DNA of 64,000 nucleotides from Sequoia sempervirens (GCA_007258455.2 VDFB02270651.1:697050197-697114196), one strand, 5' to 3'; counted from the first letter of the stretch, positions 12,006 through 24,660 are shown. The notes: generated from the letters alone by a model not told the origin. Numbers and translations: made by a program.

Positions 12006-12804
12006 GGGTATGTGCAGGATCATGATGGGCTAAAAAGTGGTAATATGATAGGTATGTGTAGGGTATGTGGCTGACGACTTTTTTTACCCAAAATTGATGA
12101 AACGAAAAGGGTTTTTAAAGGAGATTCTCAACTTTCCACCAATATAAATTATGCTTTATTTTTAATTTAATTAATAATTATTATACATTTTCTATTTGAA
12201 TTATGACTAAAGTCCTAATTGATAGGTTGATTGAAAAACATCTATAGCTTTCAAATGGTATCACATTTTTTGAATAAAAAACATGCATCACATTCTATGC
12301 TTTGCATACTATACGATTAAATAAAGAAAAATTGAATTTCATAAAGTTTTGACCAAGTTAAGGTGGTCAAACATACAAGTTTTAATATTTTAAAAATATT
12401 GTAACAAAAAATCATAATTAATTATTTAATTGAAAAAAAATTACAAAAAAATGTGTATCACATCTAGACATGAGTCCTCTACTTATATCTAAAATATTAT
12501 AAAAAAATATTATCATCTTATTGTGGTTACAGTGGTCAGACATACACCTACTTATTTTTTCCATGAAATTTAAGTACTACTACATTGAAATTTCAAATTT
12601 TCACCAAATAGATTTAAAAAGAAATAAAATAAACCTAGTAGTTTAGAAATTGCATTCAGTTTTCTACAAATTCTATTGTTACATATTTTTGAAATAATAT
12701 ATATAACTTATTCAAATTTTTATGACAAGTTTCCTAACTCTAATTTTAATGAATTTTTTGCCACTTAAGGGCCTGTTTTTTATGTGATGATCCTGCACAT
12801 ACCC
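12006..12804 (+). mobile_element. TIR element copy B (799 bp)
   Basis: It starts GGGTATGTGCAGGATCAT and ends ATGATCCTGCACATACCC, perfectly inverted over 18 bp. AGGT stands on both sides (12002-12005 and 12805-12808). The interior aligns with copies A, C, E and F. Near the left end it carries an extra segment (a second GGTATGTG word before GTGGCTGACGAC) shared only with copy D. There is no coding capacity. Confidence 0.9.
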
Positions 12805-13252
12805 AGGTTAGGTTGAATCTCATGGTGCTTCTCCCAAAACCTATAATCGATCATGATTCTCCATAGGAATCTATTATCAATTCTTCAATAATGCTTGGTC
12901 TTTGATGAAAAAATGAGCTTGAAAAACAACAAAAAAAAATAGAATGCTACTCCAAGACTTCACTTTTGCTTGCTCCTTGCTCTTGAATACTTGATCTCAT
13001 GGGGAACTGTTTTGTTGCTTCTTTTATTGCTTACTTTTCTAGTGTAAAATGAATGTAAAACTTAGATTTAAAGGCTTCCTTCCTAATTTTCCAATTATCA
13101 GGTCCCAAAATCTAACATGTGAAATTTGAATTTGAAACCTTAAAATGCTGCCCAAAATATATAAAAGGTTGAGTTTAGGGCACTTACTGAGGACCCATTC
13201 ACCTTTAATGGCTCTTGAACTAAATCATCAGGACTCTTAGAATGTTAGGGTA
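12805..13252. other. Spacer between TIR copies B and C
   Basis: Apart from the AGGT target duplication, no feature is seen. GGACCCATTC at 13191 repeats the arm of hairpin phrase 5 but has no matching right arm. Confidence 0.3.
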
Positions 13253-14057
13253 GGGTATGTGCAAGATCATAATGGGCTAAAAAGTGGCGATATGTAACTA
13301 ATATGATGGCCCATGTGGCTGACAATTTTTTTTTACCCAAATTTGATGTAATTAAAAGGGTTTTTAAAGGAGATTCTTAGTTTTCCACCAATATAAATTA
13401 TTCTTTAATTTGAATTTAATAAATAATTATTATTCATTTTTTATTTGAATTACGACTAATGTCCTGATTGATAGGCTGATTGAAAAACATCTATAGCTTT
13501 CAAACAGTATCACATTTTTTGAATCCAAAACATGCGTCACATTCTATGCTTTACATAATATAGGATTAAAAATAAATAAATTAAATTTTATGAAGTTTTG
13601 AACAAGTTAAGGTAGTTAGACATACGAGTTTTTATATTTTTTTAAATTTGTAATAAAAAATTCATAATTAATTATTTAATTGGAAAAAAATTACAAAAAA
13701 TAATGCATCACATCAGGACATCAGTCCTCTTCTTATATATAAAATCTTATTAAAAAAAAATTATCATTTTACTGTGGTTAGGGTGGTCAGATAGACACCT
13801 ACTTCTTATTTTTTCCCTAAAATTTAAGTACTACTGCATTGAAATTTCAAATTTTCACCGAATAGATTTATTTTATAAAAAATAAACCTAGTAGTTTAGA
13901 AACTACATTCAATTTTCTACAGATTCTATTCTTACATATTTTTGAAATAATATAGATAGCTTATTCAATTTTTTACGTCAAGTTGCATAACTCTAATTTT
14001 TCTGAATTTTTTGCTACTTAAGGGCATGTTTTTTCCATGATGATCCTGCACATACAT
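13253..14057 (+). mobile_element. TIR element copy C (about 805 bp)
   Basis: It starts GGGTATGTGCAAGATCAT and ends ATGATCCTGCACATAC, with the last two or three bases changed. It is full length against copies A, B, E and F. The subterminal segment (ATATGATGGCCC then CATGTGGCTGAC, preceded by ATATGTAACTA) is shared only with copy E. A clean 4-bp duplication is not visible, probably because the right end is mutated. Confidence 0.8.
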
Positions 14058-14237
14058 GACATCAATTTAATCCCTAGCATTTGTTCAATGCGGGTTGTGG
14101 TGTCAAAAATAAATAAAATTAAGTTAAATAGGCCTTCGGATGCATGATAAAGGGGTATTAGGGGCCTATTAATGGGATTTTAAAATGCATTAATGAATTG
14201 GTCACCAAAATAATGTACAAATAAGTGTGAAATTGTA

Positions 14238-14377
14238 GGGTACGTGTAGGATCATGATGGGCCAAAAAGTGGCAATATGATTGGTATGTGTCCTAGGTAT
14301 GTGGTTGACTACTTTTTTTTACCCAAAATTGATGAAACAAAAAGGGTTTTTAAAGGAGATTCTCATCTTTCTACCAA
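14238..14377 (+). mobile_element. TIR element copy D, 5' 140 bp only
   Basis: It begins GGGTACGTGTAGGATCATGA and follows the left end of copy B for about 140 bp, including the doubled GGTATGTG segment, then stops abruptly at CTACCAA where other copies continue with TATAAATT. It is a deletion derivative or was cut by later rearrangement. Confidence 0.8.
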
Positions 14378-14914
14378 GTGTTCCTTTATGGTCTCGAGTG
14401 ATATCGAACACAAGGAGATGATATTTCAATATCACATTTGTACATGTGTTGGTGTTTATGAAGTACCTCCACTACAAGCCTTATTATTAGAATCCTAAGA
14501 GCCATTTGTAGATCATCAACTTATATTGGTGCAATGTGATATCATTTTCACATGAAGTTATTCACTATATGTTGACACTTGTTGAGGTAGAATTCACCCC
14601 TTCCAAGGTAAGAGGTGTCAAGGTGGTACATGACCCTAACATACTCTAGTTTTCCATTCAAGTAAAGGTATTTTATTACATGGGCCAGATATGAGAAGAT
14701 AAACCCTTTCTACCACTACAAATAGGATAGTGTTCTATGGTATGTTTTTATCATGGCTATCATTGTGATACCAATTAGTGTGATCTTGTGGAAGAAGAAC
14801 ACATGAAAATAATATAAACACCAATCAAGTAAGTTTATATGCTATTTATTATGTTTTATCACATCAAAAAAATTCAAACACCTAGGTAAAATTGCACTTG
14901 AAAGATCCTCTAAT
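14378..14914. other. Unassigned DNA
   Basis: A 73-codon open frame that starts inside TIR copy D runs to about 14498 by chance. Nothing else is visible. Confidence 0.25.
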
Positions 14915-15125
14915 AGATTGATGCTTTTGTATAGAAAGTGTGACACCTTTGTGCAAATTGACACTTCCATTTTTTTAAATTGGTTCTTATGTTTTCATAT
15001 CAACACCTTTGCACATCTAAACACATTTTTTAGGGAAAATGGACATCTATAGATTGATGCATTTATTTTGATAGTCTAATGATTTTGGCAAACATCAACA
15101 CTTTTATAGATACAACAATGCTGAT
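14915..15125. repeat. Degenerate short-phrase repeat, second block
   Basis: GATTGATGC, GTGTGACACCTTTG, AATTGACACTT and GATAGTCTAATGA recur at 20-30 bp spacing and match the words at 10741-10985. Confidence 0.4.
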
Positions 15126-16900
15126 AGGGAGGTTGGAGGAATCAATCACTAATTCCTGCTCTAGGTCTTGCTTGAAATACCTCCTTGGTGTCTTGCTTCA
15201 CCACCTTAACCTATATGATCTTCTTCTTGGTTAGGTTCCCCTGGTTCTCTTTGCCAACCCCACTACCATCACAAATCAACCTACCAAGTCAATTTTGGTG
15301 CAATGTCTCCAACTCTTCCTTAGCCCTTAATCCACCCTAAAGGCTATTCTACTCCAAACCTTGAACTTAGCTTTGTAGGGGTGTGGAGAGGTTTATAATA
15401 TGTTCTTTCCATCCCATCATGGCTCTGAAGGATCCTCCTAACTCCATCTTGTCATCGCTTCCACCAAACCCTCATTTAGGGTTAAAAAGACTACTAGCCT
15501 AGGAGCCCCCAATTAGGTCTTCTTCTCTGAGAAAATAGGGTTGTTCTCCTAAGTTTCCCAAAGAACACAAAATATTCCCTTAGGTTTTGTGATCCTTATG
15601 CCCATCCCTCAAATATTTTAGAGGTCTTAACCCTCAACTTTTCATACATAGCCATAACCCTCAATTAGCAAATTAGGCCTTTTTTAAGTCATTTCCTGAC
15701 CACACAACACACTGTCATGAGTTTCTCTCACCAAATGGATTGGTGGAGCTTCCTCCTCCATGCTAAGACTTTTCAAGGCATCTGATTACCCTCTCCACAC
15801 CGTGAGTTGATAGGAAATGGTCACCCCTACAAATCAAAGTTCTTTGCACTCCTTGTCTTCCCTAGCCGGACACTTCCTAGCTCGCCTAGGAGAAGACTTC
15901 CACAGTGATACCGTGACTTCTAATGAATCCTAATCCTACCATATTTACAATCATGGAGTCTATTCACAATTCCCAAGAGGCCGTATGTTATGTACAGTGG
16001 GAATGTGACCTAAACCTCCATTTTCTACCAACAAACTGTCAGATCAGCAAATGCAAAGAAACAACTACCTACTATAATGCTTGAAACTAAACTAGAAATA
16101 TAAATTTTGACCACACAGGGCTTAACCTATTAGTACACTACATCCTACGTACAATACAGTAACAATTTCAATCCATTAAAGCTCTACTTTGAGACAAAAC
16201 CATAAATTCACATTAAAACACCACTGTCTTTTCTTGAATTCAAAAACTCCAATCAAAGTAAAATGCTTCCAACCTTGCTCTTAGGTTGAGGCACACCCTA
16301 TATAGGTCAAAAAAATTAGTTATCCCCCCCTTGGTCAAACATGTCAGTTAGATTGTGGCAAAGTTGCAAAAAGCACCATTTTGCAACTTTTTCCAATTTC
16401 TAGTAAACTAAGTAAAATGAGTTTCTAAACTCATCCACCCTTCCTCAATTTCTATCCTAGAGATCAAACATATCCCTAAGCTATCTCCTCTACTCAAGGG
16501 TCAACATGACCTTCATGGTAACACATCAAAAACAAAAATTCATCCTAGATTTCTCAATTGCCTTGTGTAACTGCCTAGTGTTTCCTAGGTGCTCCTACAC
16601 CAAATTCCTTTGTAGTAAAAAATCTAATGCCTATGAAAAATAGAATGATTCCTTTGTCTAAAACTAAAAACAAAGAAATTTAAGAAAATTTCTAGAATCT
16701 TCATTTTGATCAATAAGCATTAGATCACTTAAATTCAATGCAAAATAGACTTTTGTTTACTTGTATCAATCAAAATAGCAACAAACAAACGTGTGTTCAT
16801 TATCATTTTGAGCTTAACAAAACACTTTCTAGGTTATCATTAGGATCAAATCAACAAAAAATAAACCATAAATTTTACCATCAAAATATTCCATTTCAAG
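15126..16900. other. C/T-rich unassigned DNA, possibly leader of the gypsy element
   Basis: The plus strand from 15150 to 15950 is pyrimidine-rich with codon-like texture on the minus strand, but stops are frequent and no motif (RT, endonuclease, zinc knuckle) is recognisable. The part from about 16000 could be LTR or leader of the Ty3/gypsy element downstream; I could not find a TG...CA pair or a primer site. Confidence 0.25.
16360..16390. repeat. Perfect 12-bp inverted repeat, 7-nt loop
   Basis: AAAGTTGCAAAA (16360-16371) pairs exactly with TTTTGCAACTTT (16379-16390). It lies upstream of the gypsy gag remains and could be a hairpin in its leader or chance. Confidence 0.7.
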
Positions 16901-17277
16901 CATCAACTTAACATTCTGACATAGATCATTTGGATTTAGATCTTCATCATAGCATCTAGTTTGGCTTTATCCTTGAAAAAAATCTCTTTTCAAGTATTTT
17001 GTTAAGTTAAGTGAACAACATTATGGGAAAAATTACTTTGGAGTCATAAGTCTACTTCCAATGTTTGTAAGTTCATTATCATCATCAAACATACCTAAGG
17101 ATCTAGTCTAAACTTTGTCAAAATTGAATGTTTCATATCCTCCATAAATCCACACAATCATTCAACATTGGTCCTACACCTATCAAAGTTTCATTATTAT
17201 CAAAATTTGAGGTAACCAAAACATTTCTACAAATTCATTCATATCCAACATCTCCTAAGGTTGCTACAACTTGTATG

Positions 17278-19334
17278 GTGACAACTAGGTCACAATATAA
17301 AATGAACATGGAGTCCAATCCAAGTGGGTCAAATGTTCCCATTACTACAAATGTTGTAGATCAACCATATGGAATGCCCATTATTACTCATGAATTTCAA
17401 TTACCACCCAAAACGTAACCTCAAATGTCCCAAATTGAAATGGCTCATATAGAGAAGACTACTAATAAACCTAGAGAATTGACCCCCAATGAACTTCTAG
17501 AAATGTCATAAGATTGAAATCTTGGTCACATAGTAGAAACCATGTTAATTCTTGACCCAAATCTGGACATGTTGAAACTTGCACAAAATGGTGCTAAAAT
17601 TCCCTCAAAATTTAATGCCAACACACTCAAAGAATAATCCTTCGAAAAAATGGCCTTAGAAGAACAATCCTTTTCACTAATAGCATCAAGAAATCACCCT
17701 CATGAAAATGAATCTTTGGCACAATATGTTACACAACAAATTTCAAAGCCTTCTTCATTTAATGTTTCAAGTCAACCAACTATTACCTTGCAAGGAATAG
17801 ATAAAAAAAATTCTCAACTCAATATATCAATCCCTTTAAAAATTCTTAAAGTCTAGGGAATACCAACACAAGTCTAGGTTTTCAAAACACCAATACAAAT
17901 CTATCCTTTTAAAAAACCAACATCCCACCAACATTCAATACTCAAAATTCAAACATGAAAAACTATGGGATGAATCTAACTTCACAAAAATTGAACTTGA
18001 ATGGTTGTAACACTCATCATCAAAATCAACAACCCAAAAATAAACAACCCCAACATTAACAACATCTAAATCATCTAAATCAACCAAATTATCAAAATAA
18101 ACATCAACAACATCAATAGTAACCCTCTCCTCAACAAAACTTCATGAAACAACATCAAAACATCATTGCTCCACAACATCGACAACAAAGTAACATTTCA
18201 CAAAATCAATTCACTTCACAACATACCCAACAAAACATTGCTTCACATCAACAACAAATGCTATCCCCACAAAAAGCATCACATATCAACAAACACAACA
18301 ACAACTGCAAGCAAAAAGACATTTACAAGCCCAACAACAAATATTTTTACAACAACAACACAAATTACAACCCAACATTCAACAAAATTTCATAACTAAA
18401 AACCAAAATGATCCATATAATGCAATCAACCCACCAAATACCAATCCAAACAACACTATACATATAATCAATATAACACAAACATCCTTCCATATCAGGA
18501 TCCATTATTCAACTCAAAAACCACACCTCAATATAATACCTACAACCTACCACCAATAATTTATCATATGGACATATCATCATAGATACAAGCATTAATG
18601 TCAAGACATACAAGTGGGGAAGACAAAAAAATCATACACTGTTTAAGATTAATGTCCCTATCTATTTGATAGAAGCATCATGATGATACCATTTCCTCCA
18701 ATCTTTGAAGTGACAAAGTTTAATAAGTATAAAGGACATGGAAATCCAAAAGAACAGATTAGATAATTCTATGTGTCTTGTATGGTACCTCATGCAAATT
18801 TTTCCATGTAGTTTGGGTGGACAAGCAATCAATGGTTCTCTTATCTACCTTTGGGGATCAAAATATTCCAAGAAATAATAGAGCAACTTGTTGAACAATT
18901 TTCCTACAATATAGATGCAGAGATCACCTTGGAAGAACTATATACCTTTAAAAAAAAAATGAGAGGCCTTTGCTTCTTTCTTACAAAGATTGCAACAAAA
19001 GGTAAGAAAATGCAAATTTCCTATACTCAACAAACACAAATTTGAAATCCTAGATAAAAACCTAAACACAGATTTTGCCTTTAAACTACGAATACAATGT
19101 GTATCAAATTTTGAAGATATTATCTCTAAAGGTCTTAACATTGAGAGATCCCTAATTACTGAGGGATCCATACAAATATACAAATACAACCACCCATCAT
19201 CTAGTTCCAATGTCAAACCTCGTATTTGGGCTAAAAATAAGAACATTACTAAGGATGGTTTGGTAGATATGAAGATTTTCATCAACACACCCTTCAAAAC
19301 AAACACAAAATGGGTGAATCAGAAACATGTTTAA
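17278..19334 (+). pseudogene. gag: gag remnant
   Basis: The reading frame from 17278 continues with stops to about 17880. A Gln/Asn-rich, CAA-repeat linker follows (18010-18400). The retrotransposon gag core is at about 18690-19170, recognised by FNKYKGHGNPKEQIRQFYVS-like sequence, a hydrophobic LPLGIKIF motif, and then EIIEQLVEQFSYNIDAEITL and EAFASFLQRLQQK-like stretches. The protein would make the virus-like particle. It needs at least two frame changes and has TAA, TAG and TGA stops, so it is dead. Confidence 0.75.
18010..18400 (+). repeat. CAA-rich low-complexity block
   Basis: A long run rich in CAACAA and CATCAACAA words encodes Gln/Asn/His-rich sequence within gag. Several frames stay open only because the block lacks T-starting stops, so the 83- and 77-codon frames here are not separate genes. 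Confidence 0.8.
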
Positions 19335-20069
19335 CATGTTAATAGCCAACAAGGACCATCACCAAGGAAAAATAGCTATCCCCTAAGACAAAATACACTC
19401 CCTTAGGGGAACCTATTGAAATGGTCTTGAATAAATTGATCCAAACAAATATCATAATATTTCTAGACTTTATACGGTATGAGGAATGACAAATCAAACC
19501 CACATGGTATAAAGATGATAACTATTGTGATTAACATCATACAAAAGGGCATAGGAAATATAATTTTATGAAACTCAAAAATTTCATCTAGGACCTTATA
19601 GACCATGGTGAGGTAAATGTTGATCAATGCCCTAGAAACTTGGGAAACATTGACTTGGGAATATACAAGAATTTTATGGCTTACCATGGGAAAGGAAATG
19701 ATTATAGAAAGGGGAAAGTGTATAATTAGGTCAATCATACCTATGATAATGTCATAGGTAAAACACATAGTTATGACCATCATATCTCAATTATCACTAT
19801 ACAAGTCCTAAACCCTGAGTGTAGAGTTACCACACGAAGAGGCAAGGTCACTATCCAAGGAGCCCCTTTACAAACAAAAGGAACACCAAAAGATAATCCC
19901 ATGTATTATAGTCTACTTTACTAACTCAATAAAACTCCCACACAAATCTCCATTTTCGAACACTTGAGGATTTCACCCACACATAAAGAGGTCTTAAACA
20001 AAGTCATTTTATCATCATTGATACCTATTGATATTGATACTAAGAAATTCCAAGTCATGGTAGGACACA

Positions 20070-20530
20070 TGACATCCACCCATTGATTATTATTCATGAA
20101 AGATGGCCTCCCATATCAAACATTTCATATTCATGCATTGCATCTAGAGGTCTACATTCATAAAAACAAGGTCAAAATAGTATTGATAGATGGACGTACG
20201 AGCTAAAAAAAAATTGTACCCTCCAAAAACTTGGGCTATTTTGAGGATGGGATTGAAATCACAAAAGCAATCACAATCTAGGCATATGATGAAAATCAAT
20301 GGGATTCCAAGGGAACAATCAAATTACCCATTCAAGTAGGGCCTACAATTGCAAAAACAATATGTCAAGTCTTGGATCTTTACTTTCCTTATAACATTCT
20401 CCTTGGTCGCCCATGGATCCATTCCATACGGCTGTAGCATCAAGTTACCATCAATGCATAAAATTTCCCTACAATGACAAGGAAATTACAATTCATGTAG
20501 ATCCAAAACCCTTATACTACTGAAAGAGTA
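20070..20530 (+). pseudogene. Aspartic protease remnant
   Basis: The translation contains VKIVLIDGRTS then KKIVPSKNLGYF, corresponding to the active-site region (usually D-G-G-S or D-N-G-S in this group, here altered), and 200 nt later YNILLGRPWIHS, the conserved C-terminal protease motif of Ty3/gypsy elements. TAG stops follow WIHSIRL and INA. It would cut the polyprotein. Confidence 0.7.
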
Positions 20531-21769
20531 TGGAGGAAAATTACTATAGAGTGCTTCAAGTTCCTAAAAATGATGAAGTTCCACTATCCTCCTCTTATTT
20601 TGATCCATCAAGATTGACATCTACATCAACTTCACAAAAGGTAATCCTAGAAATCAAGGCACAAATCAAAGACAATGGTTGTAGTGAATATAACCTAAAA
20701 TATCCTTTCTTTGTGGGATAATTATGACTAAATCCAAAACAATATGGTCAACCATAACATATTGAAAATATATCAAAAAAATTCAAACACACCACATTTG
20801 AAAAGTGGGTAGATTTAAACACAAATATCATAGATGAAGGAAACATATATGAATGGATATATCAACATTAAAAAGAAGAACCTCCACTTCCAATGGATAA
20901 AAATAGAAAATGGTTCCAACTAATGAAAAACATGGGCTACACAAGTATAGGTGGCCTTAGTTTAAAAAAAATGAATGCATGAACCAATAATCACAAAAAA
21001 TTGAATAAAGAATATTCATTCATTATACCTCAAACAAATATGTGGTCCCTCTCGTTGAGGATATCTCTATTGTGGAAGATGAAGTTTCTTCTTGGTTAAA
21101 AACATTTGAATATGAGAGCATTTATGAATCACCCATATGTACCATTGACCTATTTGAGCATGCCTCTATATACATGATCACCACAACATCCTTTCCATCT
21201 CCTACCCAAGTCAATGAAATCAAACTTGTATATCCCCAACTTATTGACTGGGACCAAAAACAAGCACTAGTTCTAGATTCATTCAAAAATGATGAGGTAA
21301 TCTCACGGTTCATGGGAGTCTAAGATCACATACCTTTTGGAGATCATAAATCAAGTTTTGATGTGGAGTTGATACAAAAGTCTATTTTAGGGACATGATT
21401 GAATCCTTCAGTCTGAAGATAGAAAATTTAAAAATCAAAACAATATCTCTAGTTGAAAACCACAACGTGACACTTTTTAATCATGAAATAGCAAAAATAA
21501 AGGACACATTTGATGGTGAAAATCTCTCTTAGGCACCTATAGATGAAGGATTCAATCTCCCCAATATAGAGTAAGAAAAATAAATAGTCCTTGTAGAATC
21601 ATCACAATTGGTCAATGTGGGCACAATAGAGGAACCTCAAGTCACATTCTATGTGTCTTCATTGGATGATGAGGAACAAAAAAATCTAGCAAATTCCATT
21701 AGAGAGAAATATTTTCGTTGCTTTTTTATACATAGACATTCCTAGCCTTGAAACTTTATTTTTAGTAAA

Positions 21770-22500
21770 CCATCTAACAATGCATCCCAAGGTGAAGCTA
21801 GTCAAGCAGAAGTTGGGAAAAATGCATCCCTAGATTGTATTATTGGTCAAGGTATAATTATATAAGTTGCTTAATGTGGGTTTCGTAAGACCCATTAACT
21901 ATCTAGAGTGGGTTTCAAACCTTGTACCAGTCTCAAAACCCACTGGGTGCATAAGTATATGTACAAATATCAAGGATCTAAATAAGGCTTGTCCTAAGAA
22001 TGATTTCCCACAACCCAATATAGAAATCATTATTGATCTTATAGTGACACAATATGCTTTCTCTTGTGTATGGTTTCTCAAGGTATAATAAAATAATGGT
22101 AGCCAAAGATGACCAAAACTAAACAAAATTAGCTATCCTTGGGGAACATAATGTTGAAATATCATGCATTTGGTCTAAAGAATGCAAGGGAAACATATCA
22201 AAGGGAAATGACCTTGATCTTTCAAGAAATTTTCCATAAGATCCTAGAAGATTGTGTGGATGATATCCTAGAAAAATCAATAATAGGGAAAGGACATCTA
22301 GAAGTGTCAGCTAAAATATTTGACAAGATTGAAAATTATTAGGTGAGACTAAATCCAAAAAAATATATCTTTGGAGTCACTACTGGTAAAATTTTGGGGT
22401 ACATTATATCACGAAGGGGAATCAAAGTGGACCCTGCCAAAGTCAAAGCAATCATGGAAATGCAACCACCTAAAACCCTCAAACAACTTCACAACCTACA
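21770..22500 (+). pseudogene. Reverse transcriptase remnant
   Basis: Visible motifs in order are GFVRPINYLEWVSNLVPVSK (21885), KDLNKACPKNDFPQPNIE (21976), FGLKNARETYQREM (22170), and CVDDILEKS at about 22252-22278, the YVDD catalytic box with Cys for Tyr, then LNPKKYIFGV and LGYIISRRGIKVDPAKV (thumb). A frameshift lies near 22080-22140 and TAG stops occur at 22340 and near 22510. It would copy element RNA into DNA. Confidence 0.9.
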
Positions 22501-23126
22501 AGGAAAGATTTAGTTCATTAGGAGGTTCATCACATAGTTGGAAGATAAGTTTCACCCATTTATGCACCTTCACAAAGGTGTGGCCTTCAAATGACAATCA
22601 TTGTGAACAAGAATTCCAACAACTAAAGGATTATCTAGCAACACCACTAGTCTTGATGCCACCAATTGTAGGAAAACCCCTAATATTGTTCATCTTAGCA
22701 ATTTCAACAATGCTAAGAGATCTCTTGGCACAACAAGATGAAAAAAGAAAGGAAATGGATATTTATTATATTAGTAATACCTTAGTTGGGTTTGAGCTTA
22801 ACTATACTCCAATTGAAAGAGAATGTTTAGTAGTGGTCTTTGTATCTCAAAAGATAAGGAACTACATGCTTAGTCATGAAATCAAGCTTATTTATAAGGT
22901 TGATCCACTAAAGTACTTTTTATCAAAGGCTATCCTCATAGCTCACAAGGAATTTAAATGTGTGATGATCCTTAGTGAGTTTGACATTGAGCATGTAGAT
23001 CACAAGGAAACTAGAGTACATGTTATCACCAATCAGTTAGTTGAAGTACCACTATTTGCAGAGAACCCCTTGGTGTCTGAATTCCTAGATGAACCTATAT
23101 TTACCCTAACAACAACAAAACAATAG
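22500..23126 (+). pseudogene. Ty3/gypsy RNase H remnant
   Basis: After FIRRFIT and LEDKFHPFMHLHKGVAF the frame shifts near 22590 and then stays open to 23126. It reads EQEFQQLKDYLATPLVLMPP, the gypsy RT-RNase H linker, then RNase H features including YYISNTLVGFELNYTPIERE and KIRNYMLSHEIKLI. It would remove RNA from the RNA-DNA hybrid. It is cut by a TAG at its end, directly before the second RNase H. Confidence 0.85.
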
Positions 23127-23345
23127 AAATTATACTTTGATGGGTTACACACACAACATGGATTCAGAGTAGGCATTCTATTCATCACCCCACAAGGTGA
23201 TTGTATACCAAAGTCCTGTAGATTGGAATTTCCATGTACAAATAATATAACTAAGTATGAAGCCCTCATCATAGGGTTGAGGACTACTATCCAATGGAAA
23301 ATTCAAGAACTACACACATTTTTAGGGATTCCCAACTGATAGTGA
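23127..23345 (+). pseudogene. Second (archaeal-type) RNase H remnant
   Basis: The translation begins KLYFDG and continues with GILFITPQGD, then CTNNITKYEALIIGLRTTIQ. YFDG followed by NN.TKYEALI.GL is the signature of the additional RNase H found in Tat-lineage elements. This domain is the main reason for the lineage call. The reading is lost after about 23345. Confidence 0.8.
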
Positions 23346-23789
23346 GATAGGTTAATGATTATTATTAGACCAAAGATGATAAACTAATGTCATACAAGAA
23401 AACGATAGATAAAAATTCAAGGAATATTTCATTGGCATTACCTTTGAAAAAATCCCAAGTCTCAATAACACAACTAAAAATGTGATGGCCACCATTAGAT
23501 TGTTGTTATCTACATGCCACAAAATGGCTTGAAATGTGAATTCCTCATTGAACAACTTCTCACACTAGATTTCAACATTCTTGAATCAAAATTTTTGTAT
23601 GAAATTGTTGGTCCTAGTTCACCTTGCTATCATGAAATTTTCACCTACCTTCATAATGGTAACTTTCAATTTGACCTTACCCATAACCTACATAAAAAAT
23701 TCATCCATATATCCTCATGCTAAATCATTTTTGGTGATACCTTATACTGAAGAAGCCTTGATGGGATGTTACTAAGATTTATTAACCAA

Positions 23790-24493
23790 TAAGAAGCTTA
23801 AATCACCATAAAAAAAGGTACACAAAGGTGTTTGTGGGTCACATTTGAGTGGCGTAACCTTGGCTAAGAAGTTGTTGAGAATGGGATATTTTTGGCCAAC
23901 AATGGAGTAGGAATCTAATGAGTTTGTAAAGAAGTTTCTACAATTTCAACATGGAGACCTTATCCATGATCCAATACAAGATATTTGACTAATAAAAACA
24001 CCATGGCCCTTTTCATAGTGGGGGATCGGCCTCATAGGAAAGATTACACATGCATCCTCTAATAGGCATAAATTCATAATTACTACCACTAAGTACTATA
24101 CAAAGTGGATTGAGGTTGTACCTATGACCTATATAATTAGGAAACCAATTTTAAAATTCATCTCAAATTATCTAATTTATCATTATGGTGTTCCCTAGGT
24201 CATCATAAAAAATAATGGAACACCATTCAAGAATCATGATGTTTGAGAATTATGTAACCAATTCAATATCAAGCTTCATTTCTCTACCCCCTACTACCAC
24301 CAAGGAAATGGTGAAGCCAATGCTTCTAATAAAACCATTATAAAATTCCTAAAAAAGATAGTCATAGACATTGGTTAGGATTGGCATTTGCAGTTAAACC
24401 TTGCCTTGTGGGCATAGAGAACTAGTATCAAAACACCCACTAGTGATACACCATATTATTTGGTTTATGGGAATGAAGGCATATTACCTATTG
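23790..24493 (+). pseudogene. Integrase remnant, 3' truncated
   Basis: The zinc-binding part is recognisable as KGVCGSHLSGVTLAKKLLRM then GYFWPTM (about 23825-23910). The catalytic core follows: WGIGLIGKI (24020), ITTTKYYTKWIEVVPM (24080), VIIKNNGTPFKN (24200), then STPYYHQGNGEANASNKTI (24280) and TPYYLVYGNEGILPI (24445-24493). Stops are TAG for the most part plus TGA where Arg is expected. The integrase end and any 3' LTR are missing because other sequence begins at about 24494. Confidence 0.85.
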
Positions 24494-24660
24494 GCCTCCT
24501 CTAATGGTTCAATAGTTAAGCCCTTAAATATGTAACTTAGAGATTAGATATATGTACTAAGTAGTTGTCTTGCTCATCATGAAGGTTCATTTCTTTGTCA
24601 ACCCAGGGACATGAACTTGAAATGGGTCGACACTGTATGTGCAATAGGAATCAACTGTAG
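24494..24660 (+). mobile_element. Candidate tRNA-derived SINE
   Basis: It begins exactly where integrase similarity stops. CTAATGGTTCAATAGTTAAG resembles a tRNA A box (TGGCTCAATGGTTAAG type), but a matching B box is not clear at the expected distance, so Pol III origin is uncertain. The right end is not defined; I placed it at the last word that looks unit-like before plain AT-rich DNA. Confidence 0.35.

Larger units (their letters stand above)
17278..24493 (+). mobile_element. Ty3/gypsy retrotransposon interior, Tat-like, decayed
   Basis: In order, the plus strand carries gag, aspartic protease, reverse transcriptase, RNase H, a second RNase H and integrase, all broken by stops and frameshifts. 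Integrase after RNase H is the Ty3/gypsy order, and the extra RNase H between RNase H and integrase is a hallmark of the plant Tat lineage (Tat/Ogre/Retand). The likely start is the ATG at 17278 (MVTTRSQ...), a start I associate with this group. LTRs were not found on either side. Integrase similarity ends sharply at about 24493, where a tRNA-like SINE candidate begins. Confidence 0.85.

Noticed and set aside
18144..18399. Two overlapping 77-83 codon frames
   Set aside because: They are readings of one CAA-rich low-complexity block within gag.
22371..22590. First 70 codons of the 251-codon frame
   Set aside because: The true RT thumb is in another frame here; only the part after the frameshift near 22590 is RNase H.
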